Origin: Trebonia sp036276115
Lineage (GTDB): Bacteria; Actinomycetota; Actinomycetes; Streptosporangiales; Streptosporangiaceae
Reading direction: 5' to 3'
Length of the DNA: 28,615 bases
NCBI GenBank assembly: GCA_036276115.1
Contig: DATBEM010000095.1
Location: 1-28,615, forward strand
The notes under the pieces were generated by a model. The model was not told where the DNA came from and ran no database searches. It worked only from the letters and a program-made list of their open reading frames with translations. Made by a program: the position numbers and the translations under genes. Positions 7,454 through 15,371 of the stretch are shown piece by piece (positions within the stretch are counted from its first letter, which is position 1; each line of letters begins with the position of its first letter).

Positions 7454-8788
7454 TTACGGTTCGGCTGGCCGGTGGCCGTCGCCGGATTCCTTCCCGCCCG
7501 ACACCAGGCCGGTCAGGACCGAGCGGATGGACCTCCAGTTCCCGTGCGGTCCCACTTGCAGCGACGCGTAGGCCAGGGCGCCGGTCGGGATGGGCAGCCA
7601 GAAGTTGACCACCCGCCAGCCGAGCACGCCCAGCGTCGCCACGCTCCGGGTGGTGCCGAAGCCGACCAGCAGCAGCGGCGTGATCGAGTCGACCACGCCC
7701 AGGCCGCCGGGGGTGATGGGCAGCGCGCCCGCGACGTTGGCGATGCCGTAGGCCGCGAACAGCTCGACCGGGTTGGTGAACGAGCCGAACGCGGCCACGA
7801 AGCACCACAGCGACGCGGCGTCGAGGATCCAGTTCAGCGACGCCCACAGCAGCGCCCACGCCATCACCCGCCGGTCCCGGGCCAGCAGCGAGAACGAGTG
7901 GCTGGCGGTCAGGACCGCCTTCTCCAGCTTCTCGCCGCTCAGGCCAGGGACCTTGTCGCCCACGACGCGCAGCACCCGGGACGCGACCCCGCCGCCGCGC
8001 ATGACCCCGACGACCAGCAGGGCAACCCCGGCCAAGACGATGGTCCCGATGATCGCGACCGTGCCGTAGATCGGCTGGAACCCGGCCAGCGGGATCGAGA
8101 TCACCAGGGACAGCCACAGCAGCACGTTCAGCACCACGGTGGAGCCGATGCCCTTGGCCGCCATCATCACGCCGGCGTCGGTGGGGGAGATGCCCTCCTT
8201 GGTGAACAGCCGGAACCCGAGCGCCGCCGTGCCCAGCGTCCCGGCCGGCAGGACGTGCGCGATCGCGGCCGCCGTCAGGTCGATCCGGAACAGCGTGAAC
8301 AGGCTCGGCTTGGGCCCGGGGGGCAGCAGCACCTTGGCCAGCACCGCGTAGCAGTACAGCGACACGCCCTCCAGCAGGACGCCCGCCACGACCCAGAGGG
8401 CATTGATCCGGCCGAGCAGGTACAGGTCCTTGCTCGCGCCGACCAGCTCGGGCACGACCAGGTACTCGACGACCAGCGCGACGACGAAGAGCAGGACGCC
8501 GATCCGGACCGGCTTGGCCGCCCGCTTCAGCCACGGGGGCACCCGGCGCCCGCGCGTCCCGCCGCCGTCACCCGCACCCGGCGGGGCCTCGTCAACCCCG
8601 TTAGTCGGCCGGGCGCCATTGGCGGAAGGAACGCCGTTGCCGGCCGGAACGCCGTTGCTGGCGGAGGCGGTGCCGCTGACAGGGACGCCGTCGTGAGCGC
8701 CGCGCGGGCCCTCGCCGGGGGCCCCGCCTGGTTCGTTGTCGATGCGCGCGCTCATCTCAGGCGTGTCTTCCCCGGGGGCAGCCGTCAT
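7454..8788 (-). CDS. Lysylphosphatidylglycerol synthase TM-region / UPF0104 family membrane protein
   Basis: After about 90 disordered residues rich in Gly, Pro, Ala and Asn, with NGVP-like repeats, come several hydrophobic helices in the pattern of the LPG_synthase_TM (UPF0104/AglD) family. These include the conserved INALWVVAGVLLEG and FRIDLTAAAIAHVLPAG segments, then the family hallmark GALPITPGGLGVVDS, followed by a final pair of helices. The soluble lysyltransferase domain of full-length MprF is absent, as in most members of this family, so the role is probably lipid or isoprenoid-linked flipping or scaffolding, and the substrate is unknown. The start is uncertain: the ATG at 8788 is given, but a TTG at 8797 has a better spaced GAGGG. 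It is preceded by gudD (59-base gap) and followed by the oxygenase, all on the same strand. Confidence 0.85.
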   Translation of the reverse strand: MTAAPGEDTPEMSARIDNEPGGAPGEGPRGAHDGVPVSGTASASNGVPAGNGVPSANGARPTNGVDEAPPGAGDGGGTRGRRVPPWLKRAAKPVRIGVLLFVVALVVEYLVVPELVGASKDLYLLGRINALWVVAGVLLEGVSLYCYAVLAKVLLPPGPKPSLFTLFRIDLTAAAIAHVLPAGTLGTAALGFRLFTKEGISPTDAGVMMAAKGIGSTVVLNVLLWLSLVISIPLAGFQPIYGTVAIIGTIVLAGVALLVVGVMRGGGVASRVLRVVGDKVPGLSGEKLEKAVLTASHSFSLLARDRRVMAWALLWASLNWILDAASLWCFVAAFGSFTNPVELFAAYGIANVAGALPITPGGLGVVDSITPLLLVGFGTTRSVATLGVLGWRVVNFWLPIPTGALAYASLQVGPHGNWRSIRSVLTGLVSGGKESGDGHRPAEP

Positions 8789-8847
8789 GTCACGCAACTA
8801 CCCTACCCTCGCCGGATACCCGCCCTGATCACCGTTTCCGCCGGCCC

Positions 8848-10107
8848 CTACCAGCGCGGCTGCCGGCGCTCGTAGCCCGGGGCGAAGCGCTGCATGTACG
8901 CGGTGTCGTCGCGGTTGCGGATGCCGCACGACAGGTACTGCTCGTGCATCCGGGCGAGCTCGTCGCGGTCGAGCTCGACGCCGAGGCCCGGGCCGGCCGG
9001 CACCGGGACCGAGCCGCCCGCGAACGTGAACGGGGCGCCCTTGACCACGTCTTCCGTCTTCCAGGGCCAGTGCGTGTCGCAGGCGTAGGTGAGGTTCGGG
9101 GTCGCCGCCGCCAGGTGGACCATCGCCGCCAGGCTGATGCCCAGGTGGGAGTTGGAGTGCATGGACAGCCCGATGCCGAACGTGTCGCAGATCCCCGCCA
9201 GCACCGCCGACCGGCGCAGGCCGCCCCAGTAGTGGTGGTCGGACAAGATCACCTGGACGGCGTCGGCCCTGATGGCCGGCTCCAGGTGACGGAACGCGAC
9301 CACGCACATGTTCGTGGCCAGCGGCATGCTCGCCTGCCGGGCGACCTCGGCCATGCCCTCGATCCCGGGGGTCGGGTCCTCCAGGTACTCCAGGGTGCCG
9401 TCGAGCGCCTCCGCCACGCTGATCCCGGTCTCCGGGGTCCAGGCGGCGTTCGGGTCCAGGCGCAGCGGGTGGCCGGGGAAGGCCGCCTTCAGCGCGCGGG
9501 CCGCCTCGACCTCCTCCCGGGGCGGGAAGACGCCGCCCTTGAACTTGATCGCGGTGAAGCCGTACTTCCCGATCATCGCGGCGGCCTGGGCGACGATGCC
9601 GCCGGGGTCGGTCGCCTCGCCCCACGCGTCGCCGTCCTGGCCCGGGTGGCTGCCCCACTTGTAGAACAGGTAGGCCGAGAACGGCACCCGGTCGCGGACC
9701 GCCCCGCCGAGCAGGTCGCAGACCGGCCGGCCGGCCGCCTTGCCCTGGATGTCGAGGCAGGCGACCTCGAACGGGGAGAACACCCGGTCGATCGCGTCGC
9801 TGTCGCCCGCCAGGCCCGACGCGATCGTCGTGGCGGCGGGGGAGACGGCCGTCACCGCGCGGAAGATCGCGCTGGTGTCGTAGGCGTCGCTGCCCTCGGT
9901 GGCCCGGGCAGCCGCCGTGAGGGCGGCCAGGTGCTTGTCGTCGGCGTAGGTCTCGCCCAGCCCGGTCAGGCCGCCGGCCGTCTCCAGCTCGATGATTGCC
10001 CGCAGCGCGAACGGCTGGTGCACCCCCGCCGCCGTCAGCAGTGGCGGGTCAGCGAACGCGACGGGGGTGACGGTGGCCCTGACGATCGTGCTCCCGGCTG
10101 AGGTCAT
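8848..10107 (-). CDS. gudD: Glucarate dehydratase (enolase superfamily)
   Basis: The 419-residue protein matches the glucarate dehydratase subgroup in length and in every catalytic position I can place. These are the KFKGG base (Lys188, Lys190), the metal ligands Asp218 (LRLDPN), Glu243 (YLEDP) and Asn266 (ATNMCV), the Asp290 of LSDHHYWGG, and the histidine segment MHSNSHLGIS (His317/His321). The enzyme removes water from D-glucarate, and often from L-idarate, to give 5-keto-4-deoxy-D-glucarate, the first step of cytosolic aldarate breakdown. The ATG at 10107 has a GGGGG tract upstream. No aldolase, reductase or glucarate transporter gene stands beside it, so the rest of the pathway must lie elsewhere or the substrate could be another acid sugar. 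Confidence 0.9.
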   Translation of the reverse strand: MTSAGSTIVRATVTPVAFADPPLLTAAGVHQPFALRAIIELETAGGLTGLGETYADDKHLAALTAAARATEGSDAYDTSAIFRAVTAVSPAATTIASGLAGDSDAIDRVFSPFEVACLDIQGKAAGRPVCDLLGGAVRDRVPFSAYLFYKWGSHPGQDGDAWGEATDPGGIVAQAAAMIGKYGFTAIKFKGGVFPPREEVEAARALKAAFPGHPLRLDPNAAWTPETGISVAEALDGTLEYLEDPTPGIEGMAEVARQASMPLATNMCVVAFRHLEPAIRADAVQVILSDHHYWGGLRRSAVLAGICDTFGIGLSMHSNSHLGISLAAMVHLAAATPNLTYACDTHWPWKTEDVVKGAPFTFAGGSVPVPAGPGLGVELDRDELARMHEQYLSCGIRNRDDTAYMQRFAPGYERRQPRW

Positions 10108-10157
10108 GCCCCCATGCTAGAACGATGCCCCAGGCGCGGTACCGCCGCGCCGCGGCG

Positions 10158-10634
10158 CTAGGCGGCCTGCTCGGCGAGGGCCGCGAGGCGGTCCAGGGAC
10201 GCCCGGAGCTTGTCCGGTGTGTTGGCCCGGGCGCGCGGGATCCGCTTGGCGTCGTCGCCCAGCCGGGTCCAGTCGTAGGTGATGGTGACCTGGGTGCCCG
10301 CCTCGCCCGCCGGGACCAGCTCCCAGCGCCACAGGTGCCCCGGGGGCGTCTTCCCGACCTCGGACGGCGTCCAGGCGATGAGCCGCCCCTCCTCGAACTC
10401 GGTCACGTGGTTCTCGCGGACCTGGTCGCTGGTGAGCGTCATCGTGAACACGTCGCCCAGGCGCCGCACCCGCTGCCCCTCGTCCGCTCGCGCGAGGTTG
10501 TCGTTGCCGTCCCACTGCGGCTGCCGGGCCGGGTCGGCGATCAGCTCGAAGATCCGCTCCGCTGGTGCCTGGACCTGGCGGCTCGCGCTGACCACGCGCG
10601 CCTCGCCCGCTCCGGTCTCCTGTCCTGTCGTCAT
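10158..10634 (-). CDS. SRPBCC (START/Bet v1-like) family protein
   Basis: The 158-residue protein has the compact SRPBCC pattern: SRQVQAPAERIFELIADPARQPQWDG at the N-terminus, a mid-region of beta strands (FTMTLTSDQVRENHVTEFEE, then LIAWTPSE), TQVTITYDWTRL, and a long C-terminal helix ending DRLAALAEQAA. Such proteins hold a hydrophobic ligand in a cavity. Polyketide cyclases and small-molecule binding or detoxifying proteins are relatives, and no catalytic residue marks this one. The ATG at 10634 was preferred to a TTG at 10646 because GGATGG lies just before it. It is divergent from the metalloprotease gene, and the 62-base gap contains a perfect inverted repeat that may regulate one or both. 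Confidence 0.85.
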   Translation of the reverse strand: MTTGQETGAGEARVVSASRQVQAPAERIFELIADPARQPQWDGNDNLARADEGQRVRRLGDVFTMTLTSDQVRENHVTEFEEGRLIAWTPSEVGKTPPGHLWRWELVPAGEAGTQVTITYDWTRLGDDAKRIPRARANTPDKLRASLDRLAALAEQAA

Positions 10635-10672
10635 GGGTCCATCCAAGCACCGGGGCGGCCTGTGCCGCTATC

Positions 10673-10696
10673 TGTCCCATTGCTGACAATGGGACA
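10673..10696 (+). promoter_or_regulatory. Perfect 10-bp inverted repeat directly before the metalloprotease start (candidate operator)
   Basis: TGTCCCATTG (10673-10682), the spacer CTGA, and CAATGGGACA (10687-10696) form a perfect dyad that ends at the base before the GTG start at 10697. A bound dimer here would block initiation of that gene and could also affect the divergent SRPBCC gene. It could also form an RNA hairpin that hides the ribosome binding site. Confidence 0.55.
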
Positions 10697-11035
10697 GTGA
10701 TCGAGGTTGACCCGTGGTGGTTCGAGGAAAAGGTCGCCGACGCGCTCGACGGCCTGCCGCCGGAGCTGGGGCGGCTGATGAGCAACGTCGCCGTCTTCGT
10801 CGAGCACGAGCCGGGCCCGCCGGGCCTGCTCGGGCTGTACGAGGGCACCCCGCTGACCAGCCGCGCCCAGTACGCGATGGCATTGCCGGACCGGATCACG
10901 ATCTACCGGCAGGCGATCTGCGCGATCTGCGGCACCGAGCAGGAGGTCGCCGACCAGGTCCGCAAGACCGTCGTCCACGAGGTGGGCCACCACTTCGGCA
11001 TCGACGACGACCGGCTGGAAGAGCTCGGCTGGTAG
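10697..11035 (+). CDS. Small zincin-type metallopeptidase family protein (PF06262-like)
   Basis: The 112-residue protein ends with HEVGHHFGIDDDRLEELGW, the zinc motif HExxHxxG/xD of the short actinobacterial putative zinc metallopeptidases. The N-terminus (WWFEEKVADALDGLPPEL) and the strand ITIYRQAI also fit that family, as does the length. Family members are probably cytosolic, and their substrates are not known to me. The GTG at 10697 is the only reasonable start: an ATG eight bases upstream runs into a stop within four codons. No clear ribosome binding site exists because the dyad occupies that space, so translation may be leaderless or controlled through it. It converges with the YrdC-like gene. 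Confidence 0.85.
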   Translation: MIEVDPWWFEEKVADALDGLPPELGRLMSNVAVFVEHEPGPPGLLGLYEGTPLTSRAQYAMALPDRITIYRQAICAICGTEQEVADQVRKTVVHEVGHHFGIDDDRLEELGW

Positions 11036-11074
11036 CGGCCGGCTACCCCGCGACCGGTTTACCCGAAGCAGTGC

Positions 11075-11695
11075 CTATTCGAAGATCGCGGGGTCGCCCG
11101 CGCCGTAGCGCACGATCTCCGGCTCGTCGCCCGAGAAGTCGATGACCGTCGTCGGCTCGGTGCCGCAGTCGCCGGAGTCGATGACCGCGTCCAGGACGTT
11201 GCCGAGCTCCTCGTTGATCTCCCAGCCCTGGGTCAGCGGGTCCTCCTGGCCCGGCAGCAGCAGGGTGCTGGACACCAGCGGCTCGCCCAGCTCGGCCAGC
11301 AGCGCCTTGGTGACCACGTGGTCCGGGATCCGGGCGCCGACCGTCTTCTTGCCCGGGTGCTGGAGCCGGCGGGGGACTTCCTTGGTCGCGGGCAAGATGA
11401 ACGTGTAGCGGCCGGGGATGGCGGCCTTGATGGCGCGGAAGATCGAGTTGGGGACGTGCACGAACTGGCCCAGCTGGGCGAAGTCCTCGCACACGAGCGT
11501 CATGTGGTGCTTGTCGTCCAGCTTGCGGATCGACCGGATGCGCTCGATGCCCTCCTTGTTGCCGAACTGGCAGCCGAGCGCGTAGCACGAGTCGGTCGGG
11601 TACGCGATGAGCCCGCCGGCGCGCACGATGTCGGCGACCTGGCTGATCGACCGGGCCTGCGGGTTAACGGGGTGGATGTCGAAGTACCTGGCCAT
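11075..11695 (-). CDS. YrdC/Sua5/YciO family protein (L-threonylcarbamoyladenylate synthase-like)
   Basis: The 206-residue protein has the YrdC fold signature: GGLIAYPTDSCYALGCQFGNKEG near residues 27-49, the KLDDKHHMTLVCEDF segment with its conserved basic residues, YTFILPATKEVPRRL, and VGARIPDH further on. YrdC/Sua5 proteins make threonylcarbamoyl-AMP from threonine, bicarbonate and ATP for t6A modification of ANN-decoding tRNAs. The details here (PTDSCYALGCQ, HHMTL, no Sua5 domain) look closer to the YciO branch, whose role is less certain, so I give no symbol. The gene starts 25 bases after the GNAT gene, and the set DUF885-GNAT-YrdC is probably one transcript. Confidence 0.85.
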   Translation of the reverse strand: MARYFDIHPVNPQARSISQVADIVRAGGLIAYPTDSCYALGCQFGNKEGIERIRSIRKLDDKHHMTLVCEDFAQLGQFVHVPNSIFRAIKAAIPGRYTFILPATKEVPRRLQHPGKKTVGARIPDHVVTKALLAELGEPLVSSTLLLPGQEDPLTQGWEINEELGNVLDAVIDSGDCGTEPTTVIDFSGDEPEIVRYGAGDPAIFE

Positions 11696-11720
11696 GGGAA
11701 CAGATCATAGGGGACGCCGG

Positions 11721-12284
11721 TCATGGCGCCACGCTGCTCAGCAGGACCGACGGGTCCGGCCAGGCGTAGCGCAAGATCACCACGCGCCCGACGAGGTTGG
11801 CCGGGTCCCCGGCCGGCGGCTCGTCGTCCGCCCGGCCCGTGCAGGCGCCGCCCCGCGCGGCGTAGAACGCCTGGGCGGCCGCGTTCTGCTCCAGGACCCA
11901 CAGGTACAGGCCCGCCCCGGGCGACCAGCCGAGGGCCGCCCGGGCCGCCAGGGCCATGAGCCCGCTGCCGGCCCCCTGCCGCTGGCGGCCGTGGGCCACG
12001 TGGAGGTTGTCCACCAGCGACCCCCACTGCTCGTCATCGCCCAGCCGCACGTGGACGAAGCCCTGGACCTCGCCCGGGTCGTCGTCGGCCTGCGCGAGGT
12101 AGGTGCGCGCCAGCGGGCCGTCCCCGGCCAGCCGCCGGGTCCACAGCGCGAGCAGGTGCGCGGGCGCGCGCGCGTCCAGGAAGCCGTCGGAGAACGCGCC
12201 CCGGTAGTGCCGCTGCCAGCTCTCGGCGTGCAGCCGGGCGACCGCCGGGGCGTCGGCGGCGGCCGCCGGGCGGTACCGGGTCAT
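11721..12284 (-). CDS. GNAT family N-acetyltransferase
   Basis: The 187-residue protein begins MTRYRPAAAADAPAVARLHAESW, a common GNAT N-terminus. It has the strand VQGFVHVRLGDDEQWGSLVDNLHV, the acetyl-CoA loop HGRQRQGAGSGLMALAARAA (a variant of R/Q-x-x-G-x-G/A near residues 96-105) and the late helix LEQNAAAQAFYAARGG. It transfers an acetyl group from acetyl-CoA to an unidentified amine. The ATG at 12284 overlaps the DUF885 stop as ATGA, which indicates translational coupling and fixes the start; a longer frame would extend into the DUF885 gene. The coupling suggests a link with the peptidase-like protein, but no shared substrate can be read from the sequence. Confidence 0.85.
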   Translation of the reverse strand: MTRYRPAAAADAPAVARLHAESWQRHYRGAFSDGFLDARAPAHLLALWTRRLAGDGPLARTYLAQADDDPGEVQGFVHVRLGDDEQWGSLVDNLHVAHGRQRQGAGSGLMALAARAALGWSPGAGLYLWVLEQNAAAQAFYAARGGACTGRADDEPPAGDPANLVGRVVILRYAWPDPSVLLSSVAP

Positions 12285-13963
12285 CCCGCCGTTCCGGCCG
12301 GCTGGCGGTCCAGCCACATCCCGATGCTGCGGGCCAGGGCCGGCAGCGGCAGCGAGCCGTGGTCGAGGACGGCGGCGTGGAACTCCGGCAGCGAGAACGC
12401 CGCCCCCAGCCGCTGGCGGGCCTGCTCGCGCAGCCGCTCGATCTCCAGCTTCCCGGTCAGGTAGGCCAGCGCCTGCCCGGGCATGACGATGTACCGGTCC
12501 ACCTCCGAGCGCATGAACTCCTCCGGCAGCGGCACGTGCGCGATGGTGAACTGCACCGCCTGCTCGCGGCTCCAGCCGAGGAAGTGCAGCCCGGTGTCGA
12601 CCACCAGCCGCACCGCCCGCATCAGGGCGGTGCTGAGCGAGCCGAGCAGGGCGCGGTCATCGGCGTACAGCCCCATTTCCTCGGCCAGCTGCTCGGCGTA
12701 CAGGCCCCAGCCCTCGGAGAACACGGTGACGCTGCGCTGGCGCTGCAGGGCCGGCAGCCCGTCCAGCAGCTGCAGGTGGGCCAGCTGCAGGTGGTGGCCG
12801 GGGACCGCCTCGTGGAACGCGACCACGTCCACGTCCCAGCCGGTCCCGGCCGTGGGCCGCATGGTGTTGAACCAGTACGTGCCCGGCCGCCCGCCGTCGA
12901 GCCGGGGCGGGGTGTAGTGCGGGGCGGCGCCGGCCATCGCCACGGCCGGCGGCATCGGGGTGACCGCGCACGGCGGCGGCAGCGGGGCGGGGAACATCTC
13001 GGCCATCCGCTCCTCGGCCCGGCGGACGGCGGCGACCGCGCGGCGGACCGACTCCGGCGGGGGCTCCTGGCCGGCTGAGCCCCGCAGCGCGCCGAACACC
13101 GCCGCCAGCCCGGTCAGCCCGAGGCCCGAGGCCAGCTCGACCGCCCGGGCCTCCAGTGCCGCCACGTGGTCCAGGCCGGTCTGGTGGAGGTCGGCGGGCG
13201 ACAGTGGCAGCGTCGTGTAGACCGCGATCGCCCGCTCGTAGTCGGCCTCCCCGCCCGGCAGCCAGCGCAGCCCCGCCTGCTCGGCCGGCCGCGCCCGGGG
13301 GAGCAGGTCGCGCACGGTGGCGACCCAGCGGGCGATCGCCGGGTTGACCACCTCGTCGCGGGCCGCCCGCCGCTCGGCCTCCCACGCCGCCGCCCGGTCC
13401 CACCCGGCCGGCGGCCGGGGGGCCAGGACCGGGCTGGCACCGGGGTCAGCGAGGACGGCCTCCGCCCACTGCACCGCCCGCTCGGCCAGCGGGGCGACCG
13501 GCAGCCGCCCCCGGCTCGCGCCCGCCCGCAGCCGCTCGCTGAGCTGGTCCAGGTACGCGCCGGCGCCGCGCAGCCGGGCCAGGTAGGCCTCGGCCGCCGC
13601 CGCGTCCACCAGGGTCGTGCGCGCGGCGACCGCGAGGAACGCCGGCGGCCCGGCGTAGTGCATCGGGGTCACCGTGTGCTCCTCGGCGGCCGAGTCGATC
13701 CCGGCCGCCTCCTGGGCGATCGCCGACCGGACGGCGTCCAGCGTGACCACGTCGGCCGGGGCGAGCCCCGCCCCGCCCGCCTCCAGCGCGGCTCCCTCGG
13801 CCGCGAACCCCTCGACCTCGGCCCGCCACTTCTGCTGGCCCGCCTCGCTGTCGTCGGGCAGCAGGTCATCGTAGCCGGGGATGCCGTACATGGTCGCGGC
13901 GAACGGGTTGGCCCGCAGCCAGCGCTCGTGGAACCGGTCAGCGAGGTCGCGTGGTGACGTCAT
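12281..13963 (-). CDS. DUF885 family metallopeptidase-like protein
   Basis: The 560-residue protein has the DUF885 architecture: an N-terminal RFHERWLRANPFAATMYGIPGYDD, a long Ala/Arg-rich helical middle, and the hallmark zinc site AFHEAVPGHHLQLAHLQ (HExxxxH type) followed by FSEGWGLYAEQLAEEMG. The C-terminus has YIVMPGQALAYLTGKLEI as in the family. DUF885 proteins resemble M32-like carboxypeptidases and are regarded as zinc hydrolases; the substrate is unknown. There is no signal peptide, so it should be cytosolic. The ATG at 13963 has only a weak ribosome binding site. Downstream it overlaps the GNAT gene by four bases. It is divergent from the chimeric pseudogene at 14017, with 53 bases between the starts. 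Confidence 0.87.
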   Translation of the reverse strand: MTSPRDLADRFHERWLRANPFAATMYGIPGYDDLLPDDSEAGQQKWRAEVEGFAAEGAALEAGGAGLAPADVVTLDAVRSAIAQEAAGIDSAAEEHTVTPMHYAGPPAFLAVAARTTLVDAAAAEAYLARLRGAGAYLDQLSERLRAGASRGRLPVAPLAERAVQWAEAVLADPGASPVLAPRPPAGWDRAAAWEAERRAARDEVVNPAIARWVATVRDLLPRARPAEQAGLRWLPGGEADYERAIAVYTTLPLSPADLHQTGLDHVAALEARAVELASGLGLTGLAAVFGALRGSAGQEPPPESVRRAVAAVRRAEERMAEMFPAPLPPPCAVTPMPPAVAMAGAAPHYTPPRLDGGRPGTYWFNTMRPTAGTGWDVDVVAFHEAVPGHHLQLAHLQLLDGLPALQRQRSVTVFSEGWGLYAEQLAEEMGLYADDRALLGSLSTALMRAVRLVVDTGLHFLGWSREQAVQFTIAHVPLPEEFMRSEVDRYIVMPGQALAYLTGKLEIERLREQARQRLGAAFSLPEFHAAVLDHGSLPLPALARSIGMWLDRQPAGTAG

Positions 13964-14016
13964 GGCAGAAAACTCTAGCCGGAGCGGACGTCCGGTCAGC
14001 GCGGCACTATAGGGGG

Positions 14017-14877
14017 ATGCCGAGAACCGCTCCCCGCCATGACCGTGACGCCGGCGGCCCCGCTGACCTGCTGGCGGCCAAGGCCGCGCTACGGTCGCAG
14101 GCGTGGGCGGCGCTGCGGTCAGCCGGGGTCGCCCGGTTCCCCGGGGCGGTGGGGCGGATACCGAACTTCACCGGCGCGGAGGCCGCCGCCGAGCGGCTGC
14201 GGGACCTGCCCGCGTGGGCCGGGGCGCAGACGGTCAAGGCCAACCCGGACTCCCCGCAGCTGCGGGTCCGGCAGCGCGCGCTCGAAGACGGCAAGACCCT
14301 CTGGGCCCGCAGGACGCTGGCCGCCACCGATGGCGCGCAGCCCGCGAAGCTCACGGCCCTCGCGGTCTTGGACCGGGTAGCCCCCGCCGGCACCGCGCTG
14401 GACCTGTCGGGCATTGACCTACGGCATGCCGACTTGAGCGACCGGGACCTGAGCGGTGCCAGCATCCGCGGGGCCACGCTGCGGGGCATGCACCTCGACC
14501 GGGTGAACCTGGCCGGCGCTGACCTGGCCGGGGCTGACTTTAGCCAGGCGATACTGCGGGGCGGGTCGCTGCGCGATGCCACGCTGGGCGGCAGCCGGTG
14601 GCACCGGGCAGCGATTCCGGGCACCGGCGGCCTCGCCACTCCCGAGGACACGGGCCCGCCGGGACTGGACGCCGCCGCGATTGCGGGCCGCGACACCCCG
14701 CCGGTCATGGTGGACTCGTCGGCCGGCCCGGCGCTCTGCCTCGCCTACTCACCGGACGGCGAACTGCTGGCCCATGGTGCCGGTTCCCGGGTCGTGATCA
14801 GCGACGCGGCTACCGGCCAGGCCCTGCGCTTCCTGCCCGGGCACCAGGGACACGTGGCAGGCGTCGCGCCGCCTTGA
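14017..14877 (+). pseudogene. Chimera: N-terminus of a 5-formyltetrahydrofolate cyclo-ligase-like protein joined to pentapeptide repeats and a broken WD40 domain
   Basis: The frame from the ATG at 14017 (286 codons) contains two unrelated pieces. Residues about 15-97 (AAKALRSQAWAAL-like start, GRIPNFTGAEAAAERLRDLPAW, ALEDGKTLW) match the N-terminal half of MTHFS-like cyclo-ligases, stopping where the family continues with its Pro-rich substrate and ATP region. From about residue 128 it is instead pentapeptide repeats (LDLSGIDLRHADLSDRDLSG through AGADFSQAILRGG). Then comes a first WD40 blade (LCLAYSPDGELLAHG) and the next blade start HQGHVAGVA, cut by PP and a stop at 14875-14877. The true WD40 sequence resumes in another frame. 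The junction of the two families lies near 14300-14330. I infer that a deletion fused the two genes and that a second deletion removed one WD40 blade out of frame. A TATAGG box and AGGGGG lie directly before the ATG, so the chimera could still be expressed. Confidence 0.75.
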
Positions 14878-15290
14878 TCAGGGCAGTGGCGTTCAGCCCG
14901 GACGGGGCACTGCTGGCCACGGCATCCGAGGACGGGACCACGCGGATCTGGTCGGCCGCGACCGGGGCCCCCCGGGCCACCCTCACCGGCCATGATGGCC
15001 CAGTGACGGGGGTGGCCTTCTTGCCTGGCGGCGCTGTGGCCATCACCACGTCGCAGGACGGGACCGCCATGCTCTGGGATGTCGCGGATGTCGCGATGGC
15101 CGCCCGGCTGGTCCCCCTCCCGGGCGGGGGCGCGGCGGTGCTGCTGCCCGATGGTGCCTACAAGATCGACGGTGAATCCGGCGGCCGCCTGTGGTGGGCG
15201 ATGAAGCTTTGCCGCTTTGGCCCCGGCGAGCTCGACGCTTACGGGCCGGGAATCCGCCGGCTCCCCGATAGCGAGCCAATTCGCCCGTAA
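14874..15290 (+). pseudogene. WD40 C-terminal fragment of the same broken conflict-type protein
   Basis: In the frame that overlaps the preceding stop, the sequence reads IRAVAFSPDGALLATASEDGT, a canonical WD40 blade. A second blade follows (GHDGPVTGVAFLPGG, ending in MLWDVA), then a tail with LLPDGAYKIDGESGGRLWWA and KLCRFGPGEL up to the TAA. That tail is familiar from large actinobacterial proteins that combine an NTPase or TIR-like domain with pentapeptide and WD40 repeats. The only starts are a TTG at 14874 or an internal GTG, so independent translation is doubtful, though coupling through the overlapping stop is possible. I read this as the end of the gene whose beginning was replaced by the cyclo-ligase fragment. 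Confidence 0.75.
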
Positions 15291-15371
15291 CATGCGGAAG
15301 GCGGCCATGATGACTCGCCTGGCAGTGGCATACTGGGCCATCGGGTTTTCACTACGGGAGAGGTGATCCAG

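Noticed and set aside
5025..8534. Leftward open frame of 1169 codons
   Set aside because: Beyond 7415 it is a shadow of the LPG-synthase-like gene in another frame, with biased Arg/Gly/Ala content; the oxygenase alone is real.
8590..8700. Repeated NGVP-coding units in the LPG-synthase-like gene
   Set aside because: Irregular, in-frame low-complexity linker, common in disordered actinomycete N-termini; not a separate repeat element.
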